Below, piece by piece: positions 1 through 9,544 of a stretch of 64,000 bases of DNA. The translations under genes were made by a program, and so were the position numbers. Within the stretch, counting starts at the first letter, position 1, and each line of letters begins with the position of its first letter. The notes beneath the pieces were generated by a model that did no database searches, had not been told where the DNA came from, and saw only the letters and a list, made by a program, of their open reading frames with translations. This DNA comes from Pelagihabitans sp965238025 (GTDB lineage: Bacteria; Bacteroidota; Bacteroidia; Flavobacteriales; Flavobacteriaceae). The stretch is taken from NCBI GenBank assembly GCA_965238025.1, contig OZ250162.1, forward strand, positions 1,116,001 to 1,180,000, written 5' to 3'.

Positions 1-2383
1 CGTCATACGAGTCGTTGATTTTAGAATAGTAGGAGATTAACGCATTATTCCAAGACTGGTGTCTTTTTAGATATACATACCGCCAGTTATTCTCCGGATT
101 GATAAAATAACTTGCGCTAAGACCATAAGAATTTAGGGTTTTTACAAAACGCTTGGCGTTGTTCGGATTGGCAAATACATTCGCTATGATATAAAAACCG
201 GAGTTTACCCCATCTAGGCGGAATGTTTTACCCGCTTTTTTAGTGGCAATTTTGTCTTGGGCTACGGTATTTCTTTCCAGTTCTTCTGTATTATACCGTT
301 CGGCTTTTTTCTGTATCTTATTTACATTGCTAGCATAAGCCTCGTTCGTATAGCGGTTATCTACATTCATCACCCACATTGGGCCATCAAAACTTCCCCC
401 TAGGTTACTTTCGTAAGCAGCCTTTGCATCTTCCCAACTATTATAGCGTTCTAAATAAACATACTTAAGACCATTATGCGGATTGTCTATATAATCAGCG
501 GCGATACCTTGATCGTTTAGGGTATTTATAAAGTTCTCCATGTATTTACCGCCCTTATAAACATTAGCAACTACATAGTAACCATTTTCTACACCATCCA
601 GATTACGGAATTTTCTACTCTTGAGACGGTCCTTTTGAGGCGTTTGGGTATAAGCGGCACTTCTGGTGTTATCCTGTACCGAAGCGGTTTGTCCCGTTGA
701 GGTGTTTCTCTCCGCATAGTCAGTAGTGGCCGCAACAGCATTATTTTCATAAGAGGCGTTCTCATTCGGGCTCGTAGTTGTTACGGTTGTGGTAGCAACG
801 GCATCGCGCTCTTGGGTATAGGTATTTGTGCTTTCCTGCTCATAAACCTTGGTGTCTGTACGCTCTTGAATTGGATCGGTTTGGGCAACCGCATCATTTT
901 CATAGGCCACATTTTCATTTGGGCTTGTTGGTGTTACGGTAGTGGTAGCAGCGGCATCACGTTCTTGAGTAGCGGTAATCGTGTTGGTTTCCGAAGTCGG
1001 ATTTGCCTCTGCAACTTCCGTACCTAGCGTGGTTTCGGCTACAATTTCAGTTTCCTCTAAAATAGTGTTTGTACTATTTGGTATGGTATTATAATTCCCG
1101 GTATTGGCAGCAACTTCGGCGGCTTGGTCTTGCCCGGTATTGAACAGCACTTCGGCTCTTTTTTCAAGATCGGGACGTTCCCCATTGGTTTCGTTCTTAA
1201 CCATACGCATGACCATTGAGAACCGACGCTCAAGGTCTTTTTCCCTACTATTCTCCAAAGAATCTTGCCGGAACATCAGTTCGGCGAGAACCGCATCGTT
1301 TTCTTCCAACCTTCTTTTAAGCTCTTCTAGCTCGTCATTAGATGCTAAGGAGGTAGGGTCCAGTTCTTCATTTTCCACTAAGGCATCCTCAGGATCGTTT
1401 TCAAGCATTACCCGGTCTTCGGTAAGGTTTGGGGTAAAGGAATACGCAAAGGAAATTTCATGGGTGGTCCCTAGATTACCTATATCGGTACCAAAGCCTT
1501 TTTCCATGGTATACCCCAGAGAAAGCCTTTTATTTAGGTTAAAACCTGCTCCGGCAGAAGCCCCATAAAAGGAATCATAACCGCCTTGTAACCAGCCCAG
1601 TTTAGGGAGGTCCAATATAAGACCACCGCCATAGGATAGATCCTCGGTACTTTCGGTGGTTACTAGAGGAGAATCTTGAGCATTTAATCGAACTCGGCCA
1701 ATGGGCATGATTCGGGCGTTTTCTAACAAACCAGAACCATTTTCAAACCGATGGGTATATTGTAAGTGTCCCGAATAGGTCTTGTCTGCAAAATCGGTCA
1801 GTTGCGAACCGGATTTAATATTGTAATCGAAAAGGTTTTCTGCGTAGGCACCGAAATCAAAATTACCCAAAGACAAATTAAAGCCCGGTTGAAAAGACAA
1901 TATGTTACTATCTACGGCACTGTTTAAGAAATTATCGGGATCTAGTTCGTTAGACCTATTTCTATCGAAGCCGGTATTATAGTAGGCCAAGTTGGCACCA
2001 AAGGTAAAGTTGCTTTTGTCACTTAGTTTTACCCCGTATGCGTAGTTGGCCATGATTCCAATATTAGATACAAGCCCTTTTTGTTGTGAATACAAGCTTA
2101 GACCCAAACCGTTCCTATCCCCTATTCGGCCACTATAACTTACAAAATAGGTTTGATCATTATTGTCGAATTTAAAAGATTGGTTTCGATGTAAAAAGTT
2201 GATATAGGAGTTGTCTTCCCTGACCGTTGTAAAGGTGGGGTTTATCAAAAACCTATTGAATTTTAAAAGATTCTGTGGCGCAACTTTTAAAGGTAATATA
2301 GGGTCATTTTCCTGCGCTTCTAGATTGGCCGTAAAGGACAACATGGCAAAAAGGGACAGTGCTATGTATTTGAAAAACTTCAT
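1..2383 (-). CDS. PorP/SprF-family barrel fused to SPOR-like domains (3' end outside window)
   Basis: The frame is open from an ATG at 2383 to the left edge, giving 794 residues without a stop. A signal peptide (MKFFKYIALSLFAMLSF, cleavage likely near LEAQ) leads into an aromatic, beta-strand-rich region to about residue 320 that resembles PorP/SprF outer-membrane proteins of the type IX secretion and gliding machinery. An acidic segment and a Thr/Asn/Glu-rich linker (about 330-590) follow, then two SPOR-like units: one at about 600-665, starting GYYVVANVY and ending WVMNVDN, and one from about 722 to the edge, starting FYIIANVF. SPOR domains bind denuded peptidoglycan, so an anchor between barrel and cell wall is plausible. 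The gene starts 10 bases after the stop of the B-type sorted protein and is probably co-transcribed with it. Ordinary PorP/SprF proteins are near 300-350 residues, so the long C-terminal extension is unusual. Confidence 0.85.
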   Translation of the reverse strand, partial: MKFFKYIALSLFAMLSFTANLEAQENDPILPLKVAPQNLLKFNRFLINPTFTTVREDNSYINFLHRNQSFKFDNNDQTYFVSYSGRIGDRNGLGLSLYSQQKGLVSNIGIMANYAYGVKLSDKSNFTFGANLAYYNTGFDRNRSNELDPDNFLNSAVDSNILSFQPGFNLSLGNFDFGAYAENLFDYNIKSGSQLTDFADKTYSGHLQYTHRFENGSGLLENARIMPIGRVRLNAQDSPLVTTESTEDLSYGGGLILDLPKLGWLQGGYDSFYGASAGAGFNLNKRLSLGYTMEKGFGTDIGNLGTTHEISFAYSFTPNLTEDRVMLENDPEDALVENEELDPTSLASNDELEELKRRLEENDAVLAELMFRQDSLENSREKDLERRFSMVMRMVKNETNGERPDLEKRAEVLFNTGQDQAAEVAANTGNYNTIPNSTNTILEETEIVAETTLGTEVAEANPTSETNTITATQERDAAATTTVTPTSPNENVAYENDAVAQTDPIQERTDTKVYEQESTNTYTQERDAVATTTVTTTSPNENASYENNAVAATTDYAERNTSTGQTASVQDNTRSAAYTQTPQKDRLKSRKFRNLDGVENGYYVVANVYKGGKYMENFINTLNDQGIAADYIDNPHNGLKYVYLERYNSWEDAKAAYESNLGGSFDGPMWVMNVDNRYTNEAYASNVNKIQKKAERYNTEELERNTVAQDKIATKKAGKTFRLDGVNSGFYIIANVFANPNNAKRFVKTLNSYGLSASYFINPENNWRYVYLKRHQSWNNALISYYSKINDSYD
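732..983 (-). repeat. Direct repeat of about 99 bp inside the PorP-SPOR linker
   Basis: Two diverged copies at 732-830 and 885-983 lie 153 bp (51 codons) apart. Each encodes TQERDA, then a Thr/Val run, then SPNEN, an Ala/Tyr stretch and the acidic ENDAVA or ENNAVA. They fall at about residues 467-500 and 518-551 of the protein. They look like an in-frame duplication of a flexible periplasmic spacer between the barrel and the SPOR-like units. Confidence 0.8.
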
Positions 2384-2393
2384 TTGGGAAAAA

Positions 2394-4643
2394 TTATCTT
2401 ATAACGGTAATGGTACCTTGTTTTAGCGTTTCACTTGTATTCTTAACGATATAGTAGAACACCATATTTTGTTTTGGGAAGGCCATTGACGATTCCGGCC
2501 AGTTATTTTGATAGCTCGTTACGTTCAACTGCTCTATTCCTTTATCATCATAAATTATGATGTTTACGTCCGATTTGTTCGAATAGGAGTTTGGGATTAC
2601 CCATTGATCATTCGCTCCATCACCATTCGGGGTAATTACATTCGGGATGTTGAACAGCTCTAGATAGACCGCACGCAGTTGTCTTGTAACGGAACAGTTG
2701 TCTATACTGGCAACCAAAGTGAAGTCGCCCTCTTCGGTAAATGTCATCGAATCGGTGCTGCTCATGAGGTTGTTCCCCGCATCAAACCATTGATAGGCTG
2801 TTCCACCAGATGCGGTAACCGTTAGGGAGCTTCCTTCTGGAAAAACAACATCTCCATCAACGTCTAACTGTATCAGGTTCTCGTCAAGCCCTGTTATGAT
2901 GATTTCATTAGAGTATAATGTACAGCCATTCCTTTCTAATGCCAATCGGTATGTTCCTGTATCGGCGACAGTTAAAGTTGGTGTGCCCGTTCCTGTCGAA
3001 GCGCCATCTTTTTCCCATGAGAAAGTCTCACCGGTAAGGTCGGTAGCGCTACTAATGGTAAGCGTATCCCCGCCACTGCAGAATACCGTTCCGGTACTAC
3101 TGATGGTGAGCGTTTCGTTGGTCAGGAGCTGTACTGGAAGCGCATTTGATGTATCAGAATAAGTATTCAGCACAGCGTCAACCGTATAACTTCCATTTTC
3201 AGAAGTGCTTGTAAGGCTGATATTTTTGCCCGTAGCTCCGGCAACAGCAACATTGTTCATATTCCATTGATAGGTAAAGGAATCTACTAGGGATGCCGTT
3301 ACATCGGTAGCGCTGGCCCCACTAATCGCATTAATCGTCACCACTTCCAAAACCACATCCGTATTAACACAGTCTTGATAGTCTGTAGGGTTATATCCGA
3401 TAACTATTTCAAATGAGTCGGGGACTACCGCCGTTGTATTTTCTGAATTGACTGTTGAAGCACATCCTCCTGTGGTAGTTACAGCTGCGTAGTAAACACC
3501 ATCTTGGGTAATATCTAAACTACTATTTGTCGCGCCCGCTATAGGGTTTGCGTTTCTATACCATTGATAGGTTGGTGATGTTGCGGTGGTACTTACACTT
3601 AAGGTCTCTGTTTGTGATGGTAATATCACAACATTTGCGGGATTGTCCCGTGTTACTGTAAACCCTCCTGCGCTGGTCATTGTTACCGCATCAGACCGTT
3701 CGGTACAAATTCCTGTTGCCGAAATCTCCACTTGATAATCACCCTCAAACCCGGGAGTGTTGGCATCCACAATGTATGATGAGGTGGTCGCCCCGGAAAT
3801 TACAACACCATCTTTAAACCATTGATAACTCCATGAGGAATCGGTCATATTGGTTTGCAGTGTTTCTGTTTCGCCCGTACATAGGGCGGTCTTGTTTGGG
3901 GGGTTGATTGCGATACCTTGGCTACCAGAACCAACGGTAACATCTATAATATTGGAGAAGGCGTTACTTGCTCCGGTACAACTTCCGTAATCTATATAGG
4001 CCTGATAGATACCACTAGCGTCCGCTGAAACACTAGGGCCAGTAGCTGGCAATAATGTTCCGCTACGAAACCATTGGTACGTATAGTCATCGGGACTGGG
4101 AACATTGTCTACGGTTAATGTAATTGGAGTAACCGTACAAATGGTACCGGGGGTGGTACCATCCCCGTTTGGACTGATATTGAAACTTGAGGTAAAGCCC
4201 ATGTAGTACATGTTAAAGGCCTCAGATTCTGATCCATCTCGGGCGGGGTTTGTACTTCTTACCCTTAGTTTGTATCCACTACCTGCGGTATTGGTGGGTA
4301 TGGCAAACTCCATAAAAAACTGTCCATCTGGATTGTTTTGCCCTCCTTCACGAGCGAGCTCGGTAGGAGCCACAAAGCTACCGCTGGGATCGGAGAGCTC
4401 TAGAATGAACTCATTACTTGAATCCGGTGTTCCAACCCAACTTACCTCAACAAAATATTCGTTGAAACCATCAATACCCGCGCAAATGGCGGTCCAAGGA
4501 CTTCCAGTTCCGTTGGCAGGGGGGTTTTGGTTGGGTGCTGGCTCTGGAGCATTTATAATGATTTGTCCGGCAACTTGGGATGTTCCCATTAGCAAAAAGG
4601 CCAACAGTAAAAATCGTAAAGCTTGGAATATTTTTGGTCTCAT
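2394..4643 (-). CDS. Secreted Ig-like repeat protein with T9SS B-type (gliding-motility) C-terminal sorting domain
   Basis: 749 residues. A signal peptide (about 1-26, ending VAGQ) is followed by a beta-rich N-terminal domain and about six Ig-like modules that share the pattern YQW-x-G or YQW-x-N, then GAT, then G-x-Y and a Cys (for example YQWFRSG, YQWFKDG, YQWYRNA, YQWNMNN, FSWEKDG, YQWFDAG). The last 86 residues (about 664-749) hold the CHU_C / B-type sorting domain with the hallmark NVITPNGDGANDQW and a final strand ending TITVIR. Known family behaviour is export across the outer membrane by the type IX system, often staying on the surface. The PorP/SprF-like gene follows 10 bases later, and that pairing is common: B-type cargo is thought to use a dedicated PorP/SprF partner. 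The ATG at 4643 fits the signal peptide. Confidence 0.9.
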   Translation of the reverse strand: MRPKIFQALRFLLLAFLLMGTSQVAGQIIINAPEPAPNQNPPANGTGSPWTAICAGIDGFNEYFVEVSWVGTPDSSNEFILELSDPSGSFVAPTELAREGGQNNPDGQFFMEFAIPTNTAGSGYKLRVRSTNPARDGSESEAFNMYYMGFTSSFNISPNGDGTTPGTICTVTPITLTVDNVPSPDDYTYQWFRSGTLLPATGPSVSADASGIYQAYIDYGSCTGASNAFSNIIDVTVGSGSQGIAINPPNKTALCTGETETLQTNMTDSSWSYQWFKDGVVISGATTSSYIVDANTPGFEGDYQVEISATGICTERSDAVTMTSAGGFTVTRDNPANVVILPSQTETLSVSTTATSPTYQWYRNANPIAGATNSSLDITQDGVYYAAVTTTGGCASTVNSENTTAVVPDSFEIVIGYNPTDYQDCVNTDVVLEVVTINAISGASATDVTASLVDSFTYQWNMNNVAVAGATGKNISLTSTSENGSYTVDAVLNTYSDTSNALPVQLLTNETLTISSTGTVFCSGGDTLTISSATDLTGETFSWEKDGASTGTGTPTLTVADTGTYRLALERNGCTLYSNEIIITGLDENLIQLDVDGDVVFPEGSSLTVTASGGTAYQWFDAGNNLMSSTDSMTFTEEGDFTLVASIDNCSVTRQLRAVYLELFNIPNVITPNGDGANDQWVIPNSYSNKSDVNIIIYDDKGIEQLNVTSYQNNWPESSMAFPKQNMVFYYIVKNTSETLKQGTITVIR

Positions 4644-4802
4644 GAGGGATGTAGGTTTGGGTAACTACAGTATTTAAAAACAAATATGTCATATAAATAA
4701 CGCGTACGAAACTTAATGTTGTGGCACTACCCAAATATGTTGTGAAATGCTGTATCTGCAAGGTGAGGACATTTTATAAGCCTTTAATAGAGGCATTTTT
4801 CA

Positions 4803-4810
4803 TACTTTTG
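4803..4810 (+). promoter_or_regulatory. TAnnTTTG promoter element of glnS
   Basis: TACTTTTG is an exact match to the Bacteroidota -7 element and ends 18 bases before the ATG at 4829. It lies inside the longer open frame that begins at 4721, so transcription from here supports 4829 as the start. The rest of the 185-base divergent region holds a 7-of-8 match on the minus strand at 4681-4688 that could serve the Ig-like gene. Confidence 0.65.
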
Positions 4811-4828
4811 CACCTCAAAATTATTGCT

Positions 4829-6514
4829 ATGGGCGAGGAAGTCAGATCACTGAATTTTTTGGAACACATTATCGAGGAAGACATTGAAAAAGGCTTCCCG
4901 AAGGAAGGGCTCCGTTTTCGTTTTCCACCAGAGCCGAATGGCTATTTGCACATCGGCCATGCGAGCTCCATTTGCCTGAATTTTGGTTTGGGATTGCGCT
5001 ATAATGCACCCGTGAATTTAAGGTTCGATGATACGAACCCGGCGAAGGAGGAGCAGGAGTTTGTCGATGCGATAAAAAAAGATGTGGAATGGTTGGGATA
5101 CCAATGGAATACCGAACGGTATGCGTCGGATTACTTCCAACAATTGTATGATTGGGCGATAATTTTAATCAAGGAAGGAAAGGCTTATGTTGATAGTCAA
5201 TCGAGCGAGGAGATGGCTACCCAAAAGGGCAGCCCGACAGAAGCGGGAACCGAAAGCCCATTTCGAAATCGTTCGGTTGAGGAGAACCTAGAACTTTTTG
5301 AAGGTATGAAAGCTGGAAAATTTGATGAAGGCACGCATGTGCTTCGGGCAAAAATTGATATGACATCCAGCAATATGCTCATGCGCGACCCGATAATGTA
5401 TCGCGTTTTGCACAAGGCGCATCATCGCACAAATACCGATTGGTGTATTTATCCTATGTATGACTGGACCCATGGGGAAAGTGACTATATAGAACAAGTT
5501 TCCCATTCGTTTTGCACCTTGGAGTTCGCAATGCATCGAGAACTTTATAATTGGTTTTTGGATCAGGTATATGACGTCAAAAAGGTACGGCCAAAACAAA
5601 GGGAGTTTGCAAGAAGAAATTTAAGCCATACGGTTGTTAGCAAACGCAAACTTGCGAAATTAGTTGAAAGCGGAGTGGTAAAAGGATGGGACGATCCCCG
5701 TATGCCCACTATTTCAGGCTTGCGAAGAAGGGGCTATACGCCAGAATCAATTCGAAACTTTGCGGAAACTATTGGAATTGCCAAGAGGGACAATCTAATA
5801 GATGTTTCGTTATTGGAATTTCAGATTCGAGACCATTTGAACAAGATTGCACCTAGGGTGCATGGAGTTTTAGACCCCTTGAAATTGGTCATTACAAACT
5901 ATCCTGAAGGGGAAGAGGAATGGCTAGATGCCGAAAACAATCCCGAAGATGAATCCGCCGGCTCTAGAAAGGTTCCTTTTTCTAGGGAACTATATATTGA
6001 AAGGGCCGATTTCAGGGAAGAAGCCAATAAGAAGTTTTTTCGCTTGAAGTTGGGTAAAGAGGTACGCTTAAAGAACGCCTATATCATTAAGGCGGAAAGT
6101 TGTACTAAAGATTCCGAAGGGAATATTATTGAAGTGCAGTGTACCTATGACCCGAAAAGCAAAAGCGGTAGTGGTTCGGAAGAAAGTTTAAGGAAGGTAA
6201 AGGGAACGCTACACTGGGTTTCAATTGAACACGCATTAGAGGTCGAGGTTCGATTGTACGATCGCTTATTTACGGATGAAAGTCCAGATACCCATAAAGA
6301 CAAAGATTTTATGGAATTTGTAAACCCAGATTCTTTAGAGGTCATTACGGGATATGTAGAACCACATCTGAAAAATGCTCAAGTTGGGGATCAGGTGCAA
6401 TTTCAACGCATAGGGTATTTTTGCGTGGATCCGGATGCCGCTCCTAACAAGTTGGTTTTTAATAGAACTGTAGGCTTAAGGGATTCCTGGGCAAAAACCC
6501 AGGAAAAAGCATAA
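4829..6514 (+). CDS. glnS: Glutaminyl-tRNA synthetase
   Basis: 561 residues from the ATG at 4829, close to the usual length of about 555. This class I synthetase charges tRNA-Gln in the cytoplasm. The HIGH signature sits in PPEPNGYLHIGH (residues 33-44), the KMSKS-type loop is VSKRK (about 269-273), and the C-terminal half carries the anticodon-binding beta-barrels (ELYIERADF, RIGYFCVDPD). The frame is open upstream to 4721, but those 36 codons do not resemble the family and overlap the promoter. A perfect 8-bp hairpin (6484-6505) covers the last codons. Presence of both GlnRS and GltX fits direct glutaminylation of tRNA-Gln. Confidence 0.97.
   Translation: MGEEVRSLNFLEHIIEEDIEKGFPKEGLRFRFPPEPNGYLHIGHASSICLNFGLGLRYNAPVNLRFDDTNPAKEEQEFVDAIKKDVEWLGYQWNTERYASDYFQQLYDWAIILIKEGKAYVDSQSSEEMATQKGSPTEAGTESPFRNRSVEENLELFEGMKAGKFDEGTHVLRAKIDMTSSNMLMRDPIMYRVLHKAHHRTNTDWCIYPMYDWTHGESDYIEQVSHSFCTLEFAMHRELYNWFLDQVYDVKKVRPKQREFARRNLSHTVVSKRKLAKLVESGVVKGWDDPRMPTISGLRRRGYTPESIRNFAETIGIAKRDNLIDVSLLEFQIRDHLNKIAPRVHGVLDPLKLVITNYPEGEEEWLDAENNPEDESAGSRKVPFSRELYIERADFREEANKKFFRLKLGKEVRLKNAYIIKAESCTKDSEGNIIEVQCTYDPKSKSGSGSEESLRKVKGTLHWVSIEHALEVEVRLYDRLFTDESPDTHKDKDFMEFVNPDSLEVITGYVEPHLKNAQVGDQVQFQRIGYFCVDPDAAPNKLVFNRTVGLRDSWAKTQEKA
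6484..6505 (+). terminator. Hairpin at the 3' end of glnS
   Basis: The arms TTCCTGGG and CCCAGGAA pair perfectly around a 6-base A-rich loop, within the last coding residues and just before the TAA. It is followed by A residues rather than a T-run, so intrinsic termination is uncertain; it may only protect the 3' end. A second perfect 16-bp palindrome, TATAATTCGAATTATA, lies at 6528-6543. Confidence 0.35.
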
Positions 6515-6670
6515 CATCGATTTTTCTTATAATTCGAATTATATCAATTGGTATTTTTTATTAAAACCGGCTCGCTTAGCTGCTATTTAAGCCACTTTCT
6601 TTTTTCGACAAGATAAATCTAAGCACAGGTACAATTAACTTGAACTAGGCGACTAATTTAGCGAAAATGT

Positions 6671-6731
6671 CAGTCTGAGCGCAGCCGAAGACCTTTGTGG
6701 GCGGGATTGGTCTTCGACCGTGCTAAGACTG
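6671..6731. repeat. REP-like intergenic palindrome, copy 1
   Basis: Imperfect inverted repeat with 23-base arms (6671-6693 and 6709-6731) around a 15-base loop. The arm begins CAGTCTGAGCGCAGCCGAAG and its partner ends CTAAGACTG. It lies in the 300-base gap between the convergent ends of glnS and the stomatin-like gene. A related element sits at 25281-25348, so this looks like a dispersed palindromic repeat family. The rest of the gap shows no gene. Confidence 0.75.
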
Positions 6732-6814
6732 GTGGTATGGATGACTAGAACCAAAAATTCCTTTGCATATTTATATTGCAAAGGAATTTTAATATTTTGA
6801 GGTAGATGCTAATC

Positions 6815-7747
6815 CTATTGATCCAAATCTTTAGGCTTTCTCGATTTCTTCATGGCCTCGCCAATTTGATTACTCGCCGTAAAACTGGCAACCATGTCAT
6901 TCAGCATTTGACTACCCGCCTGTGGTGAGTTGGGCAACAGGATTAAATTACTATTCGTTTCTTGCCCAATGGATTGCAAGGTATCATAGTGCTGTGTAAC
7001 TACAATAAGGGCAGATGCCTCTTGGGAGTTGATACCGACCTTGTTCAGGACTTCTACAGATTCTTCAAGACCACGCGCAATTTCACGACGTTGATCGGCA
7101 ATACCCTGTCCTTGCAATCTTTTGCTTTCGGCTTCAGCTTTAGCTTTTTCAACAATAAGGATGCGGGCGGCATCACCTTCAAATTGAGCCGCAATCTTTT
7201 CACGCTCCGATGCGTTGATGCGGTTCATGGCCTCTTTTACCTGAGCATCTGGGTCGATATCGGTTACCAGGGTTTTAATAATGTCATAGCCGTAATCCAT
7301 CATCGCCTCGTTAAGCTCTCTCTTAACCGCAATTGCAATATCATCTTTCTTTAAGAAGACATCATCAAGTATCATTTTTGGCACTTCAGCACGAACCACA
7401 TCAAATACATAGGAAGTAATTTGATCGTGAGGATAATCCAATTTATAGAAGGCATCGTATACCTTATCTTTTATGACTTTGTATTGTACAGATATTTTTA
7501 AACGGACAAATACGTCATCTTTGGTTTTGGTTTCAACAATGACATCTAACTGCTGAATTTTTAAACTCAGCTTCCCAGCAATTCTATCTACCAAAGGAAT
7601 TTTAAAATGAAGACCGGATTGACGAATGCTGTGAAACTTCCCAAAACGCTCAATAATTGCAGCGGTCTGTTGTTTTACAATAAATAATGCTGAAATCAGG
7701 ATAATAATCCCAAAGAAAATAAACGGTATTAAAAGGAACTCGCCCAT
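6815..7747 (-). CDS. SPFH/band 7 (stomatin-like) membrane protein
   Basis: 310 residues. An N-terminal membrane segment (about 4-22, LLIPFIFFGIIILISALFIV) is followed by the SPFH domain: the AAIIERFGKFHSIRQSGLHFKIPLVDRI stretch is typical of the stomatin/YbbK (QmcA) subgroup, then LDVIVETKTKDDVFV, then a long helical segment (MNRINASEREKIAAQFEGDA) ending in RGLEESVEVLNKVG. Members oligomerise on the inner membrane and often scaffold or regulate proteases. The usual NfeD partner is not next to it. It is followed on the same strand by nothing but the glnS end, so it appears monocistronic. Confidence 0.9.
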   Translation of the reverse strand: MGEFLLIPFIFFGIIILISALFIVKQQTAAIIERFGKFHSIRQSGLHFKIPLVDRIAGKLSLKIQQLDVIVETKTKDDVFVRLKISVQYKVIKDKVYDAFYKLDYPHDQITSYVFDVVRAEVPKMILDDVFLKKDDIAIAVKRELNEAMMDYGYDIIKTLVTDIDPDAQVKEAMNRINASEREKIAAQFEGDAARILIVEKAKAEAESKRLQGQGIADQRREIARGLEESVEVLNKVGINSQEASALIVVTQHYDTLQSIGQETNSNLILLPNSPQAGSQMLNDMVASFTASNQIGEAMKKSRKPKDLDQ

Positions 7748-7920
7748 AATGTGTGGTTTTAATTTTAGTTAATGAATATAGCAAGAGTTTACCATATCAG
7801 TAGCCTTTTTCTAAGAATTGTTACAAGGCCATACATTAGCACCCGAAGATGCTAGGGGTTTTGGAAGCTATTCTAAAACTGGAGATTAGCCTTTTTTAAA
7901 CCATTGGCCGGGCAAGTAGA

Positions 7921-9426
7921 TCAGTTCAAAACCTGAATAGCTTTCCTTATGCGTAAAACGCTCTCCTCCTGCCCTATCATTCCCATAATATCAAAAATAT
8001 GCGGGCCCTTCATGGCACCAACCAAAACGAGTCGTAATGGAGGCATCACCTTCCCGAAAGAGAGTTCTTGTTCGACAATCCAGGCCTTTACAACGGTCTC
8101 AACATTTTGAGAGGAAAAATCCGCTACTCCCTCTAAAATCAACACTAATTGGTTTAAAATAACAGGGGTATCTTCTTTCCATTGTTTTTTTACCCCCTTT
8201 TCATTATAAGTAGTCGGGGCGACAAAAAAATAATCAGCCAGCTCCCAAAAGTCTGAAACAAAAGTTGCGCGTTCTTTAATAAGCGAAACGACCTGTTCAA
8301 AATAAATGTCGGACTGGGCGAAGTCGAAGCCCTGGGCCTGTAGGTCGCTCTTGAACAATTCAGCCAACTTCGCATCACTTTTCTCTTGTAAATAATGTTG
8401 ATTATACCACTTGGTCTTGTCGGGGTCAAAGCGAGCACCTGATTTGTTTACACGTTTGAGACCAAAAGCCTGAATCAATTCTTCTAAGGAAAATAGCTCC
8501 TGTTCCGTCCCGGGATTCCAACCCAGCATCGCTAAAAAGTTAACTACGGCCTCAGGAAAATAACCAGATTCTTTGTAGCCTAAGCTTTCGTTCCATGACA
8601 AGGGAAAAACAGGAAATCCACCTTTTTCACCATCGCGTTTGCTCAATTTACCATTTCCCGAGGGCTTTAATATCAAAGGTAAATGTGCAAATTGGGGAGC
8701 TTCCCAACCCAATGCATCATATAATTGTTGGTGCAGCGCCAATGACGGCAACCACTCCTCCCCTCTTATCACATGACTTATTTCCATTAAATGGTCATCA
8801 ACAATATTTGCCAAATGATAGGTTGGCATGCCATCACTTTTGAACAACACCTTATCGTCAAGGATATTGGTGTCTATTTCTATACCCCCCCGAATTAAGT
8901 CCTTCAGGTGTAATTTTTCATCCTGTGGCCATAGAAAACGAATAACATAATCTTCCCCGGAAGCCAAGCGTTTTTCTACTTCATCTTTGGCAAGTGAGAG
9001 CGAGTTGTCGAGCTTTAATCGGTTATGCCAGTTGTATATAAAGGTCTTGCCTCGAGCCTCATGGTCTTTACGATGAAAAGCTAATCTTTCTGGAGTATCA
9101 AATGCATAATATGCCTTTTGGTTGGCAATAAGTTCGTCTGCATATTGCTTGTATAAATGTTTTCGCTCACTTTGGCGGTACGGGCCATACCCACCATCTT
9201 TAGAGGGGCCTTCATCAAAAGGTATTCCCACCCAATTCAATGCGTTTATGATGTACGCTTCTGCTCCCGTTACAAACCTGGTCTGGTCAGTATCTTCTAT
9301 ACGTAGAATAAAGTCGCCCCCATGTTTTTTGGCAAACAGATAATTGAATAATGCGGTACGTACACCCCCAATATGCAAGGCCCCTGTCGGACTGGGCGCA
9401 AAACGAACACGGACTCTCTTACTCAT
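7921..9426 (-). CDS. gltX: Glutamyl-tRNA synthetase
   Basis: 501 residues. It ligates glutamate to tRNA-Glu in the cytoplasm. The HIGH signature is in PSPTGALHIGG near the N-terminus, IEDTDQTR follows, and the KMSKS motif is KLSKRDG at about 258-264. The C-terminal anticodon-binding domain is complete (ILNQLVLILEGV, MPPLRLVLVGAMKGPHIFD). On the minus strand a 7-of-8 promoter match (TACCTTTA, 9442-9449) precedes the ATG. One oddity is the stretch reading GFDFAQSDI: its DNA (8307-8332) matches an arm of the intergenic palindromic repeat seen elsewhere in the window. Confidence 0.97.
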   Translation of the reverse strand: MSKRVRVRFAPSPTGALHIGGVRTALFNYLFAKKHGGDFILRIEDTDQTRFVTGAEAYIINALNWVGIPFDEGPSKDGGYGPYRQSERKHLYKQYADELIANQKAYYAFDTPERLAFHRKDHEARGKTFIYNWHNRLKLDNSLSLAKDEVEKRLASGEDYVIRFLWPQDEKLHLKDLIRGGIEIDTNILDDKVLFKSDGMPTYHLANIVDDHLMEISHVIRGEEWLPSLALHQQLYDALGWEAPQFAHLPLILKPSGNGKLSKRDGEKGGFPVFPLSWNESLGYKESGYFPEAVVNFLAMLGWNPGTEQELFSLEELIQAFGLKRVNKSGARFDPDKTKWYNQHYLQEKSDAKLAELFKSDLQAQGFDFAQSDIYFEQVVSLIKERATFVSDFWELADYFFVAPTTYNEKGVKKQWKEDTPVILNQLVLILEGVADFSSQNVETVVKAWIVEQELSFGKVMPPLRLVLVGAMKGPHIFDIMGMIGQEESVLRIRKAIQVLN

Positions 9427-9544
9427 AACCTAAAATTAGGTGGTAAAGGTATAAAATCTGCCAAGCCCCACCAGCTGACAGCTGTATTAATTCTAACCTA
9501 ATTTAGATGGAAAAGAGGGGTATTGACATCCATTCCTATACTGA

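Noticed and set aside
1104..1568. Ser-rich plus-strand open frame of 154 codons opposite the PorP-like gene
   Set aside because: It is a shadow of the real minus-strand reading frame with its signal peptide and domains.
4721..4828. N-terminal extension of GlnRS by 36 codons
   Set aside because: It overlaps the promoter element and has no resemblance to the family.
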